Below, one piece after another: positions 50,758 through 62,000 of a stretch of 64,000 nt of DNA. The notes beneath the pieces are model-generated. The model ran no database searches. It had not been told where the DNA came from and saw only the letters and a list, made by a program, of their open reading frames with translations. The stretch covers positions 186,001-250,000 of the forward strand of contig CAVTGO010000013.1 of the NCBI GenBank assembly GCA_963734275.1, in the 5' to 3' direction. The stretch comes from CAVTGO01 sp963734275. Its GTDB lineage: Bacteria > Actinomycetota > UBA4738 > HRBIN12. The position numbers and the translations under genes are program-made. The stretch's first letter is position 1. The number at the start of each line of letters is the position of its first letter.

Positions 50758-52584
50758 TTATGGGGGGGAAGGATGGACGGTACCCCCTCGCTGGGCCGAA
50801 GGGCTCAATGTGACCGAGCGGGGCCGGGCGCGCCATCCTGCCGCCGACCGATTCGCGGCGACCTTCGGCCCCGGCCGGATGGGACGGACCTGCTCCCCCA
50901 CACGGAGCGGCTCCGCGAGCGCCGCTCCGCCCCCTTCCGCGACGTTCCGGAACAGGACGAGGTCGTCCCACTCGGCGACGAGCTCGAGGTCCTCCTGTTC
51001 GTACAGCCACTCGTAGACACGCCAATCCTGGACCTTCGCGAGTACGATGTACCGGACCTCGAGCGGCAGGAGGAGCTCGCCGAAGCGGTCGCCGGCGGCT
51101 CCCAGCGGCAAGAGCGCGCCGGCGCGAGCGGCTCGCTCGTCTGGCGCGCTCGCGGTCGCCTCCAGCTCCGGGTCGTCCGAGACGATCACGGGTCGAGCGA
51201 AGGCCGAGAGGAACGGCGAGGCCACGACCCGGTCCTGGGTGAACGGGAACCGGAGGTAGCGGTGCCACGGCAGCGCCAGGACGGCTCCGTCGCCTGCGCC
51301 CATGAGCCGATCTGCCGCCGTCCACGAGCTGGGCGCCGGCGACGGGGCCACGTACCCGCCGAAACCCCAGAAGCTCCGGATCGAGGCAGCGCAGGGCACC
51401 GCCAGCAGGAGGAGGAGCAGCGCCGTGCGGGACCGCCTCGACGCGGTCCGGCCGACGAGCACGGCGACCCCCGCACCGAACGTCACCGCGTAGCCGAGCG
51501 CGAGCAGGGCGGCGAACTTCTGCGGCTCTCGCATGACACGGAACGCCGGCGCGACCCGGTAGAGCCAGGCGAACGCCGGTCCTGTCGGTCCCTGATCCCC
51601 GAGCGCGAGGAGCAACCCCGCGAGGCCAGCCACAGCGACGCCGACGAGGAGGACCCGGTCCGCACCTCGCCGCATCGTGGCCGCCCCGACGGCCCCGACG
51701 ACGAGGATCGCCGCGACGAACACAGGCCAGGCGGGGAGCGCGTCCTTCGCGAGCGGCCAGCCCTGTCGCCAGAAGCCGTAGAGACCCAGGACGTTCGGCG
51801 TCACGCCGAAGGCCGGGTCGGCCGCGGTCCGGAAGGCCACGAGGTCCGTGGACGCCGCCGATCCTGCGGAGGGCCCCGCGAAGGCCAAGGGCAGGGTCGC
51901 GATCGCGCAGACGACGAGGGTCACGCCTGCGGCGATCGCCGGGGCCCGCGCGCGCCCGAACGAGGATCCCGCGAACAGAGCGAGCACCAGCACGCCGCCG
52001 ACGAACGCCAGATGGGGCGACAAGACGACGGCTGCGGCCAGCATCGCGCCGGCCGCCAGTCCCGAACGTACGCCCGACCGCGCCCGGACGACGAGCGCCG
52101 TGATCGCCGGCAAGACGGCGACGCCCAGCAGGAGGTACTCCTGGCCGGCGACCATGCGCTCGTACACGAACGGGTTCACGACGAACAGGAGCGTGGCCGC
52201 GATCGTCCTCGTGGGGTCGCCGCCGAACAGCTTGCGGAAACCGAGCGTCGCGATCACGGGGAACGCGAGCAGCGGCAGGAGCCGCACCTGCCCCCAGGGC
52301 AGCACCCGGTAGACGGTCTCGAGCAGGTGCTCGAAGGGCGCGCGGACCACGATCCACGGAGCGCTCGCCCACGACGCGTCGGGAGCGTGCGGGTGGGGGC
52401 CCATCAAGGTGGCGGGAGCGTCGAGCAACCACACCGTGCCGGAGCGCAGCAGCGGTGCGAACATCGCGAGCTCGAGGGCGAGGACGAACATGAACGTCCA
52501 CGGCACCTGACGCCGTCTCCGCGTGTACGCCTGCGGCGCAACGGTCTCGGGAACCGGGTACGGACGGACCGCGACCGCGCTCAT
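50758..52584 (-). CDS. Polytopic GT-C-like membrane protein
   Basis: This 608-aa protein has about ten to twelve membrane segments, including FMFVLALELAMFAPLL, RTIAATLLFVVNPFVYERMV and AGLLLALGDQGPTGPAF. Large loops end in a soluble C-terminal domain (VLALPWHRYLRFPF, VRYIVLAKVQDWRVYEWL). The look is that of a GT-C-type glycosyltransferase that uses lipid-linked sugars, similar to the arabinofuranosyltransferase group, though no certain catalytic motif is visible. It overlaps the methyltransferase gene by four bases, within the operon. Confidence 0.8.
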   Translation of the reverse strand: MSAVAVRPYPVPETVAPQAYTRRRRQVPWTFMFVLALELAMFAPLLRSGTVWLLDAPATLMGPHPHAPDASWASAPWIVVRAPFEHLLETVYRVLPWGQVRLLPLLAFPVIATLGFRKLFGGDPTRTIAATLLFVVNPFVYERMVAGQEYLLLGVAVLPAITALVVRARSGVRSGLAAGAMLAAAVVLSPHLAFVGGVLVLALFAGSSFGRARAPAIAAGVTLVVCAIATLPLAFAGPSAGSAASTDLVAFRTAADPAFGVTPNVLGLYGFWRQGWPLAKDALPAWPVFVAAILVVGAVGAATMRRGADRVLLVGVAVAGLAGLLLALGDQGPTGPAFAWLYRVAPAFRVMREPQKFAALLALGYAVTFGAGVAVLVGRTASRRSRTALLLLLLAVPCAASIRSFWGFGGYVAPSPAPSSWTAADRLMGAGDGAVLALPWHRYLRFPFTQDRVVASPFLSAFARPVIVSDDPELEATASAPDERAARAGALLPLGAAGDRFGELLLPLEVRYIVLAKVQDWRVYEWLYEQEDLELVAEWDDLVLFRNVAEGGGAALAEPLRVGEQVRPIRPGPKVAANRSAAGWRARPRSVTLSPSAQRGGTVHPSPP

Positions 52585-53321
52585 GTCGCCGGATGCGGTG
52601 AACCGCGCCAGGCGGGGTCGGCCCGGCACGTGAAGATGACGCTCCGCGCCAACGCCGCTCGACCGAGGATCGATGAGGCCGCCCGCTCCGTGAGCACCAC
52701 GCCACGCAGGCGGGCCTCCGTCCGAGCCCACCCGTAGACCGGATACGGCAACCGGGTTCCGGCGTCCACGGCGGTGATCGTGAAGCCGTGTCGCTCCACC
52801 AGGGACGAGGCGCGACCGATCGTCTCGAGGCGGATGTCCATGTCGCCGTAGCCCCACCGAGCCGCCGAGCGGCGGTTCGCGACCTCGATCAGGAGACGGC
52901 CACCCGCTCGGATGATCCGGCGCATCTCACCGAGCGCGCCCTCCCAGTCGTTCACGTACTTGATCACCCGGATGCAGATCACGTCGTCGAACATCGCATC
53001 CGAGAACGGGAGCGGTGGTCCGAGCTGGCCGTGGACCAGACGAACGGCGGGGGCGTTCCGCGCGCATACCCGCAACATCTCCTGCGAGAAGTCCATCCCG
53101 ACGACCTCCGCGCCGCGGGCGACGAGCATGCGTGCGAAACGACCGGTCCCGACACCCAGATCGACGACCTCGCGGCCGTCCACATCTGGAAGGCGACGCC
53201 GGACGATCATGAGTTCGCGTGCGCTCACATGGCGCAGGCCGGGGGTCGCGTCGAACGCGTCCCGCTCGTAGTGGTCCGCGTAGCTCTCGAAGTGCTCTCG
53301 GATGGGGGCGCGAGCGGTCAT
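52581..53321 (-). CDS. Class I SAM-dependent methyltransferase
   Basis: This 246-aa protein has a class I methyltransferase fold: motif I VVDLGVGTGRFARML, acidic loop EVVGMDFSQEML, post-I PPLPFSDAMFDDVICI and a strand GRLLIEVANRRS. It would methylate a sugar or lipid-linked intermediate of the glycan. It overlaps both neighbours by four bases, which fits a coupled operon. Confidence 0.9.
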   Translation of the reverse strand: MTARAPIREHFESYADHYERDAFDATPGLRHVSARELMIVRRRLPDVDGREVVDLGVGTGRFARMLVARGAEVVGMDFSQEMLRVCARNAPAVRLVHGQLGPPLPFSDAMFDDVICIRVIKYVNDWEGALGEMRRIIRAGGRLLIEVANRRSAARWGYGDMDIRLETIGRASSLVERHGFTITAVDAGTRLPYPVYGWARTEARLRGVVLTERAASSILGRAALARSVIFTCRADPAWRGSPHPAT

Positions 53322-54478
53322 GACGCTCGAAGCACCTCATCGTAGAGGGCGCCGGTGACCGCTGCCGCACGCTTCCAGTTCCACGATCCCTCGACGGTCC
53401 GGATCGCACCGTCGGACAGCGTTCGCCACGTGCGCTCGTCGGTCAGGATCGTCGTGATCGCTCGAGCGAGCGATGCGGGATCTCCCACCGGGATCGTGAT
53501 CCCGTTCTCCCCGTCTCCCATGACCGGGGACAGGCATGCCACGCGGGTCGCAACGACGGGCAGGCCGACGCTCATCGCCTCCAGGACGGTGAAGGGAGGT
53601 GTGAGGGTCGTGTCGTCGAACTTGAACGGGAAGACGCCGACCGCAGCCTCCGCGAAGCGTTCCCGCAGATCCTCCGCCGGGATGACGTCCACCTCGACGC
53701 TCTGGCCGATGCCCAAGGCGATGATCGATCGTTGGAGTCGTGGCAGCTCGTTCTCGCCGCGGGTCGGGAGGAGCATCATCTTCAGACGTGCGGTCGGAAT
53801 CGTCTCGAGCACCTTCGGCATGGCGGCGATGAGGGTGTCGATCCCACGCGCTGTCTGCGCTCGCCCGGCGAACATGATCAAGGGTGCATCTGGCTGATAC
53901 CTGGCGCGGACGTGGTCGACCTTGCTGCCGCCACCACTGAGGTACACGACCGGGGTCGACAGACCCTCGAGCTCCCTGGCGAGGGCCGGATCCTGCGTGA
54001 GGACGCCACGGACCCGACGCCGGGCGAGCGCGGCATGAACCACCCGTCGAGGGAGGAGCGTCGACAGGATGAGGAGTCCGCGAGGAACGCCGCTCACCCG
54101 CATCTCTGCCCACGCCCCCCGCATCAACAGCGACAGCGGAGGTAGCCGGGGCCATCGATAGACGGACAGGACGATCGGGCGCCGGAACGCCGGGCTCATC
54201 GCCAGGAACGGCAACCAGATCCCGCCGTGGAGATGCACGATGTCCGGACGGATCGCGTCGATGGTCTCGGCGATCTCGCGCCAGCGGGTGATGTGGAAGG
54301 ACGCGTCGGACCCGCCCAGCTCGTAGACCGAGTGGAACGTGGAGGCCCCATTCAGCACGCGGCTGGTGCAGAGATCGGATTCGATCTCGGGATGGTGGCG
54401 GGCGATCTCCTCGACGGCTCGGCCGACGGCGTCCCGGCGATCGAACGGAGCGATCACGTGGAGAACACGCGTCGTCAC
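53318..54478 (-). CDS. Glycosyltransferase family 4
   Basis: This 386-aa GT-B enzyme has TTRVLHVIAPFDRRDAVGRA at the N-terminus, the region PDIVHLHGGIWLPFLA, and a nucleotide-sugar site APLIMFAGRAQTARGIDTLI. The Glu-x7-Glu lies in PPFTVLEAMSVGLPVV. It transfers a sugar in the cytoplasm, probably onto a lipid-linked glycan. GTG at 54478 is preceded by GGAGGAGGC and overlaps the stop of the upstream gene. Confidence 0.92.
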   Translation of the reverse strand: MTTRVLHVIAPFDRRDAVGRAVEEIARHHPEIESDLCTSRVLNGASTFHSVYELGGSDASFHITRWREIAETIDAIRPDIVHLHGGIWLPFLAMSPAFRRPIVLSVYRWPRLPPLSLLMRGAWAEMRVSGVPRGLLILSTLLPRRVVHAALARRRVRGVLTQDPALARELEGLSTPVVYLSGGGSKVDHVRARYQPDAPLIMFAGRAQTARGIDTLIAAMPKVLETIPTARLKMMLLPTRGENELPRLQRSIIALGIGQSVEVDVIPAEDLRERFAEAAVGVFPFKFDDTTLTPPFTVLEAMSVGLPVVATRVACLSPVMGDGENGITIPVGDPASLARAITTILTDERTWRTLSDGAIRTVEGSWNWKRAAAVTGALYDEVLRAS

Positions 54479-57400
54479 GCCTCCTCCGGACGCTCTGACC
54501 ACTGAGCGTCCATCGCCACCGCCTCGGCAGCCGGCTCCCTTCCCTCCGGCATCTCGGCACCACGCCGGCGCCGCCGGTAACGGACGAAGATGGTGGCGAG
54601 CAACGCCGCGATCGCGATCGTGGACGCCATCCGGGCGCTGCGTGCCCACGCCTCGGGTGCATAGCCGATCCCTAATGTCATCGATGGTCCCGGCGAGATC
54701 CACCATCCGTTCGCATAGCCGTCCACCATCACGTGGCGAACGATCCTGTCGGATGGCACCCCGATCAGTTCCCAACCTTCCGCGTACGACTCTCGGAGCA
54801 CGAGCAGGAAGGGGTCGTCCGACCCCTGGATGGCCACACGGTACGAGGACGAGCCGATCTGCTCGGGGATCGCGGCCGGAGGAGCGGATCCGCCCTGCGG
54901 CATCTGGATCACTGCCGCTGCGAAGGCCGGCGCAGCCCGGACGCTGAGGTTCCGGTACTCGACGACCGTTCGCTCCTCACCGCCGCCGTCGGCGTAGAGG
55001 AACAGACGCAGACCCAGCGTGCCCGGCAGGGGTGTTGCCGACGCGTGGTACGACTGCCAGCCCGGAACCGTTTCGAGCGGTGGCATGGACGCGCACCGGT
55101 CGGAGCCCTCCATCCAGAGGCAGATGCGCGGTGTCCGCCCGCTCACGGTTCGGTAGTCGAAGTCGGCCACGTAGGAAGCTCCCGGCACGAAGCCCTCGAC
55201 GGTTGCGCTCACGCACGCCGCATGATCTAGGGCCTCCAGCCGGACCCCCGGTCCCGGCTCGCCCGAGAGGAGGTGGGACGCGATGCCGACCTCGCCGATC
55301 GTCCGCAGGTCGTAGGCATTGCAGTCGAGGACGTCCGACAGCTCTGTCGACAGCGCGGCCGACGTCGGGGTCGGCAGGACGATGCCATCGACGGATCGAT
55401 CGACGAGGATCTCCGTCCGCGAGGGGGGATCGAGGTGGACCGGCTCGGTCTTCAAGACGGTGAGTGCGGAGGCCCCGATGTCGCGGTACTCGGTCGTGGT
55501 GACCGATGGGTCGCGTCCTCCGTCCGCGTAGACGATCAGCTGGAGCGCCGTCGTTCCGGGATCCGGATCGATCACCGCGCGGTACCGCGACCACTCCGAA
55601 GAGCTTTCGAATCGAGGGGTCGAAGCACAGACGTTCGGCCCCTTCTCGAAGACGCAGACGCGCGCCGCGCTTCCCCCCAAGGTGCGGTGACCGAAGCTGA
55701 TCTCGTAGGGGCGTCCGGGCCGGTAGCCGCGCACCGGGATCGTGACGCAGGCCGAGTGGGTCCGTGCCTGGAGTCGTACCGCGAGCCCCGGCTCATCGGG
55801 CAGGGCGGTCGCGGAGAGACCCGCGTCCTCGATCGAGCGATCGTCGAACGCGTGGCAGTCGACGACGCGGAGCAGGAGTCTCGAGGAGAGATCGGCGGGC
55901 GACGATCCGTAGGCCGTCACGCTCGCGTTCGACGGGATGCCGAGGACCGTCGGACCATCCTCGACCGGGACGACATGGCCGTTGACCCCGATCGCCGCGA
56001 CCCGGGCTCTGGGAGGCAGGTCGATCCGGAAGGGGTCGGAAGCGAAGCGATCCGAGCCGATCACGACGCTCGACATCGGCCGGAGGACGAGCGCCGAGCC
56101 GTCGGCGCCCTGATCGTTGGTGATCTCGAAGGATTGCGTCTCGACGGCGCGGATCGCCGCGATCGCGGGGCCGGCGTCGAGCTCGAGTGGCGTCCGTGCC
56201 TCGAGCGGTGTGGCCGTATCCGCCGCGCCCACGCTCCGACCCTCCATCGCGCCGTCCACGACGGCAACACCGCTGATGGCGCCAACGACGAGCGGGACGG
56301 CTTCCGCCCCGAGCTCCGGTGCCAGGACCGCTTGGTCGACCGTGCCGATCAGTGGGGAGAGGGATCGGAGCTCGTACAGGTGAGCGACGCCGAAGTCCCC
56401 CACGGCCTCGATGCCCGGGGTCGAGGCGAGGGTCTCCTCGAGCGGTGCGGGGTCCGGCATCGGGCGGCTCGCGAACGCGGGGTCCAGATCGTCCCGCACG
56501 ATGATGTGGGACACGCCGAGCGAGCGCAGAACCCGTGGGATCGCAGCGATATCGCGCTGGTTCAGCGCTGTCTCGACGGACTCGAGCAATGCCGCGTATC
56601 CGGGCAGCTCCCCGTAGTAGCCACCCGGGAGCGGTTGGATCGTCGGCCGTTCGAGGAGCGAACGCGGGATGGAGTCCACCCCGTAGTAACCCCAGGTCGT
56701 GGGCATCTGATAGAAGTCGTCGAGGGGCAGGACGATCGCCTTCCCCACGATGGGAGAGGTATTGACCTCCTCCGCGAGCACGCGCCACGCCGCGGGCAGT
56801 GCGACGTGCTCGGGGGGAAGGATCGGATGCTCGTCGGAGATGACGCGACCCGTCCACAGCGGCGACGGGTACAGCAGAGCGCCGATCGCGATCCCCGTCG
56901 TGATCGTCCGGGCCGCCCGACTCGCGGACCCGACGTTCTCGCGAGCGAGGCGCCCGACGGCCGATACGGCCATGCCGATCAGGACGACGTAGCACAGCAC
57001 CAGGGCCAAGCCGAGCTTGCTCAGCGGCTCCCGGAGCAGCCACAGCCCCGGAACGTGGTCGTACAGGTAGAGGTTCACCTCGCTGAACGGCGGATGGATC
57101 CCCTTCGCGAGGAACGTCAGGGCGAGCACGAGCGACACGAACACGATGGGGACCCGGCGCCGGTCGCGGATGGTGAACGGCACGGCGAGGATCGCGACGG
57201 CCGGCAACCCGAACTTCAGCGATGCCCATGCTCCCCGGTCCAGCGACGAGGCATACGGGAAGTACTCCGGATACCTCCACCCCCAGCCGCCGCTCACGGT
57301 CAACACATTCGGGATGCTCAACCGCGCCTGCGTCCAGGCCCACGCCCGGATGTCGGTCTCCGCCGTGATGCCGAAGCCATTGCCCGCGCTCGCGAACGTC

Positions 57401-59037
57401 AGCGCGTACGGAACCAACCACCAGAGGTTCACCAGCACGACCCATGGCATCGCGCGCACGACGAGTCGCGCCGCGCGTCGCGTCCCGCCGGAACCCACGA
57501 TCGCGGACGCCACCAGGCACATCAGTACCGCCCAGCCCGCGACGACCGCCAGCAGCGGTGGATTGAGCGCCAGGTAGCACGTCAGCAGGCTGACCGCCAC
57601 GAGCGCCAGCGGCGAGATGGTGTCTCCACGGGCGGCGCGAAGCAAGATGCCCGCGCTGAGCGCCATGATCGTGATGGCGGTCATGGGCAGGGGATTCGGC
57701 AGGTTCTGGAGCATGTAGGGATTGAAGAGCGCGACGAGTCCGGCGAGACCGGCTGCGAACCCCGGAGGAACGAAGGTCCGCGCGAGGAAGATCGCCGACG
57801 CGACGACGGCGAGCGCCAGCACCGTGTAGAAGACACGCTGCGCCGTTTCGTTCGAGGCCCCGACGGCATGGGCGATCTTGATCGTCAGGAGCTCCGGGGT
57901 GCGAGCCGCCGCTTCGAAGGAAGCGCTTCCGCCTCCGGTGAGTGAATGACTCCAGACGCTCGAGCTCTCGGCGGCGATGTTGTCGCGGATGAACGGCGAC
58001 ACGTCGCCCGATGCGATGAACGTTCCCGCCTGGAACCAGGTTTGGACAACGATCAAGGTCAGGATCAAGGGGAGGGCGAACGTGAGCGCCGATCGTCTGC
58101 GTACCGGATCGGACAGACGGATGGATCGAGGCAGCGCCTCGAATGCCATCCCGGTGAGGGCGGCTGCGAGCTCCAGCGTCTTCATCACGATGAGGCCGAC
58201 GGTCCGGAGCGGATGCCTGAGCATCTCCGGCCAGCGACGAAGCACGGATGCGCGCAGGAAGCGGGAGGTGAGCCGCCCGTCGCCCTTCTTGACGTAGTGG
58301 CGGAGCGAACGGCCATAGTAGAGCTTCTTGCGGAGATCTTCGCGGAGCGTGAGCCGTCCCTCGTCGTGCAGGATCGTCGACCGCACCCGCCCGGTCGTCG
58401 CTCCGGTCGGATCGACCCGCTCGGCCAGATCCCAGTCCTCGCCGGCGAAGAGTTCCTCGTCGAACCCCCCGACCTCGAGGAAGGCGTCACGGCGGAACGC
58501 TCGCGCGGCCTCGACGTGCGCATCCCCGAGGTACAGCTGCTTCTCGAGGGCTTTGCACCCGGCCCAGAACCCCTCGCCGAAGGAGTGCTCCGGGATGACG
58601 AGGGCGTCGAGGTGCTGCCCGTCGCCGAACGCCTCGAGGATGGAATCCGCCAGATCGGGAGGGAGCACCATGTCGCTGTCGATGAACAACAGGATGTCGC
58701 CTCGCGCGGCTCTGGCTCCGATGTTGCGTTGAGCGCTCCGCTCGGGCCCGGCTTCGATCACACGGTCGGCGTACCGTGCCGCGATCGACGCGCTTCCATC
58801 CGTCGAACCGTTGTCGACGACGATGAGCTCCACGCGCACCGTCTGCGTTCGGATGGAGTCGAGACACGCGTCGAGGGTCGCTGCCGAGTTACGCGTCGGG
58901 ACGATGACCGACACGTGATGAGCCATCGTTGCGCCCGCCCGTTCGACCGGGCGATCCTCCAGCACGATGGTCGTCGCGACGGATGGCCCCGTCGGGCGCG
59001 GTTCAGGTGCTCGGTTGGAGCGATGGGATGAATTCAC
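54475..59037 (-). CDS. Giant GT2 / GT-C membrane protein with duplicated four-cysteine domains
   Basis: This 1520-aa protein has (i) a GT2 domain at about 42-280 (VSVIVPTRNSAATLDACLDS, DxD region FIDSDMV, GGFDEELFAGEDWDLAERV); (ii) about ten membrane segments, 315-725, of GT-C/arabinofuranosyltransferase (DUF3367-like) type, followed by a periplasmic domain; (iii) two homologous ~130-residue repeats at 1060-1190 and 1238-1367, each with cysteines at DCxAxD, xACV, VC/IC and xCAS; (iv) a membrane helix near 1470 and a basic tail. AftD of mycobacteria is the nearest concept, but the N-terminal GT2 and the doubled repeats are unusual. GGAGGAGG precedes the GTG at 59037. Confidence 0.85.
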   Translation of the reverse strand: MNSSHRSNRAPEPRPTGPSVATTIVLEDRPVERAGATMAHHVSVIVPTRNSAATLDACLDSIRTQTVRVELIVVDNGSTDGSASIAARYADRVIEAGPERSAQRNIGARAARGDILLFIDSDMVLPPDLADSILEAFGDGQHLDALVIPEHSFGEGFWAGCKALEKQLYLGDAHVEAARAFRRDAFLEVGGFDEELFAGEDWDLAERVDPTGATTGRVRSTILHDEGRLTLREDLRKKLYYGRSLRHYVKKGDGRLTSRFLRASVLRRWPEMLRHPLRTVGLIVMKTLELAAALTGMAFEALPRSIRLSDPVRRRSALTFALPLILTLIVVQTWFQAGTFIASGDVSPFIRDNIAAESSSVWSHSLTGGGSASFEAAARTPELLTIKIAHAVGASNETAQRVFYTVLALAVVASAIFLARTFVPPGFAAGLAGLVALFNPYMLQNLPNPLPMTAITIMALSAGILLRAARGDTISPLALVAVSLLTCYLALNPPLLAVVAGWAVLMCLVASAIVGSGGTRRAARLVVRAMPWVVLVNLWWLVPYALTFASAGNGFGITAETDIRAWAWTQARLSIPNVLTVSGGWGWRYPEYFPYASSLDRGAWASLKFGLPAVAILAVPFTIRDRRRVPIVFVSLVLALTFLAKGIHPPFSEVNLYLYDHVPGLWLLREPLSKLGLALVLCYVVLIGMAVSAVGRLARENVGSASRAARTITTGIAIGALLYPSPLWTGRVISDEHPILPPEHVALPAAWRVLAEEVNTSPIVGKAIVLPLDDFYQMPTTWGYYGVDSIPRSLLERPTIQPLPGGYYGELPGYAALLESVETALNQRDIAAIPRVLRSLGVSHIIVRDDLDPAFASRPMPDPAPLEETLASTPGIEAVGDFGVAHLYELRSLSPLIGTVDQAVLAPELGAEAVPLVVGAISGVAVVDGAMEGRSVGAADTATPLEARTPLELDAGPAIAAIRAVETQSFEITNDQGADGSALVLRPMSSVVIGSDRFASDPFRIDLPPRARVAAIGVNGHVVPVEDGPTVLGIPSNASVTAYGSSPADLSSRLLLRVVDCHAFDDRSIEDAGLSATALPDEPGLAVRLQARTHSACVTIPVRGYRPGRPYEISFGHRTLGGSAARVCVFEKGPNVCASTPRFESSSEWSRYRAVIDPDPGTTALQLIVYADGGRDPSVTTTEYRDIGASALTVLKTEPVHLDPPSRTEILVDRSVDGIVLPTPTSAALSTELSDVLDCNAYDLRTIGEVGIASHLLSGEPGPGVRLEALDHAACVSATVEGFVPGASYVADFDYRTVSGRTPRICLWMEGSDRCASMPPLETVPGWQSYHASATPLPGTLGLRLFLYADGGGEERTVVEYRNLSVRAAPAFAAAVIQMPQGGSAPPAAIPEQIGSSSYRVAIQGSDDPFLLVLRESYAEGWELIGVPSDRIVRHVMVDGYANGWWISPGPSMTLGIGYAPEAWARSARMASTIAIAALLATIFVRYRRRRRGAEMPEGREPAAEAVAMDAQWSERPEEA

Positions 59038-62000
59038 GAGGGGCCTCCTCCCTCAGCGGGTGGGTGATCGGTGGTGCCTCGCGAGCCGCCACCCGGAGCG
59101 ACTCGGGGGCGATCACGTCGAACAGGGCCTGCGCCGTGACGTCCCAGGAGAACCGCGACGCCCAGGCGAGCGCCTGGACGCACATCTCTGCGTAGGCCCG
59201 CGGATCGGACGTCGCCGCGAGCGCCGCGTCGGCGAGCGATCCGGGACTCTCGGTCTCCGAGACCACCCCGGTCACCCCGTCGCGGATCGCATCGCGGACG
59301 CCGGGGACGTCGTAGCCGGCCGCCGGCGTGCCGACGCCGTTCGCCTCGGTGATCACCATGCCCCAGCCCTCGCGGACCGACGGAACCAGCAGGCAGTGCG
59401 CCCGGGCCATCCGGTCGTAGAGGTCCGCGCGCGACAGGAAGCCGAGGAGCTCGGCCGCGTCGGGCAGGGACGAGCGGAGCGCCGTCTCCATGGGTCCCTG
59501 ACCGACGATCCACAAGCGCGCCTCCGGCAGCCGCTGCCGGATCGAGCGGAACGCCTCGACGGCGTGGTCCGGGCGCTTGTTCGCGGCGAGCCGTCCGACG
59601 TACAGGAAGGTCGGCATCGCCTCCTTGGGGGGCCGGTGACCGATCGGCGGCTCGTCGCGTCCCTGGGGGACGACCCTGACATCGTTCAGGCCGATGCGGA
59701 GCAGATCCGCCTGGGTCGACGCCGAGACGGTCGCGACCGGCACGTCGCGGTAGAAGGACAGCATGCGTGGCTCGATGCGCCGGCCGAGGGCGGCGAGCGG
59801 CCGGGGCAGCTCGGCGTCCCAGACCTCCTCGGCCAGCTGGTGGATCAGGGCGACGGTCCGGGTCCGGCCGCGGTTCCAGACGGGCGCGAAGAACGGGATC
59901 GTGTTGATCTCGTCGAGCACGACGTCGAAGCCCTGCAGCCGGGCGAGCTCCCGCTGTGCCAGCAGATGGAAGGTGCCACGTCGCAGCCGACCCATCCGGC
60001 GCACGCGCACGCCGTCGATCGTCTCCCGCGAGCGCGACCCGGCGAAGCGCGAGGTGAGCAACGAGACGTCGTGCCCCGCCCGGACCCACCGCTGCGCGAC
60101 CTCGTGCGTGTAGACCTCCGCGCCTCCGGCCTCCGGGTTGCGGATGTCCCGCCAGTTCACGATCAGGACCCGAAGAGGGGAGACGGCCCCCTCCGAAGCC
60201 TCGCCCGAGGAGAGCGCGACCGTCGTGCCATCCTCGCTGACCGAGAGCGATCGATCTTCGGCGACCGCGTGCACCCGCCGAGCCTTCGGGCCGTAGGTGT
60301 TCAGCACGTACCGGCGATAGAAGATGCCGATGGAGTCGGCGAGGATCCCCATCGCCTGGCGGGTGTCGATCTGGCTCGAGAAGCGGTAGTCGATCGCGAT
60401 GGGCGCCTCGAACACGCGCGTGTACCCGAGGCGCTTGGCGACGACCAACAGCTCCAGATCGAACGCGTAGCGCTTCTCGAGCATCAGCGGGAGGACGGCG
60501 GTAAGCACGTCCCGGCGCAGCAGCTTCATCCCCGTCTGCGTGTCGCGGACGTTCACGCGGAACAGGACGCGGGTGATCTTGTGGTAGGTCCAGCTGAGCA
60601 TCCGGCGGAGCAGCGGGTACTCGATCTCCGAGAGGGGATGCCGCTTTGAGCCGAGGACGATGTCCGGCTCGTACAGCCGCATCAGCGTCAGGAACGGGCG
60701 GATGGCGCTCGGGCTGATGTCGCCGTCCGCATCCATGAAGGCCACGTACTCGCCGCTCGCAACGGCGAGTCCCGCGCGGAGAGCGTGACCTTTGCCGCGG
60801 CGATCGCGGTGGTCGATCACCATCGCGCCGAACGATCGTGCGATCTCGACGGTCCGGTCGGTGCTGCCGTCGGACACGACCACCACCTCGTGGTCGACCT
60901 GGGCGAGCTCTTCGGCGAGCGCGGCGAGCACGTCCGCGAGCCCGTCGCCGCCGTTGTGGCACGGAAGGACCACCGAGAGGCGATGTTCGGCGGGTCCCGC
61001 GGCTTCGACGACCTCGTCGATGACCGGGGGGGGCCAACGGCAAGCGGCGAACGCCGCGTGCGCCAGCACCGCCGTGGTGGCGAGGGCCGAGAGGGCGACG
61101 CACGACGCAACCTGCTCCGGACTCTCGTGGAAGAGCACGATGAGCAGCGCCTGGAGGATGGCACCGCCGAACACGATCATGTGCGCTCGGGTGTTGACGG
61201 CGATGTGGAAGTACACGAGGACCAGGGCGAGGGCGAGCGCGCCGGCGGCGATCGCGAGGAACGGGAGGATCGTCGCGGCCGGCGCGAAGGTCGCTCCGAA
61301 CGCGACCGAGACGACCCGCTCGCGCGCGAGCACGAGGATGGACAGGCTCGCGACCTCCAGCACGGCGACGGAGCCGAGTGCGAGCTTCAGGATCCTGCGG
61401 AGCTCCGGACCCCGCGTGCGGAGCTCCGCGAAACGCGGGAGCGCGGCGATCGAGATGGCTCCGGGCAGGAACAGGAGGGCTCGGGCGAGCACGCTGCCGC
61501 TCGAGTAGTAGCCGGACGCGGTCTCGTCGAGGAAGTGGCGGGCGAGCACCACGTCGCTCTCGGCGAGCAGCCAGAACGCGCCGAGGCCCAGCAGCGCCTG
61601 TGCGAACCCGCCGCGGATCAGCTCGAGCGCCGGTCGGGCGCCGCGGAGCACGCGTCCGGTGAGGCCGAGCGCGTCCAGGGCCAGGGGGAGCGTCAGCGCC
61701 TGAGCCGCGATGCTCCCGATGAGCGCGCCGGGGACGCCGAACCCCGCCCACACGAGTCCGAGTCCGACCGCGAACCGCACCAGCACGCCCGCCAGGGTCA
61801 CCCTCGCGAACGCGCCGAAGCGCATCGTGCCCTGCAGACACCCGAGCGGCACGCTGAGCAGGAGGGACACGAAGGCGTGTGCGGCGACGAGGCACACGGC
61901 GCCGACGCCGACGTGCAGGAACGCCGCGATCAGCGGGCTGAACGCCGCGATCGCCACGAGCGCGACACCCGCGATCGGGAGCACTACCGCCATGGTCGAG

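Noticed and set aside
50485..52737. A 750-codon plus-strand frame opposite the GT-C-like gene
   Set aside because: It is Arg/Glu/Gln-rich, typical of the antisense of a high-G+C membrane-protein gene; the opposite frame has clear membrane segments.
55273..57945. An 890-codon plus-strand frame opposite the giant GT gene
   Set aside because: Composition is Arg/Asp/Gln-rich and without known domains; the minus-strand frame has clear GT2 and GT-C features.
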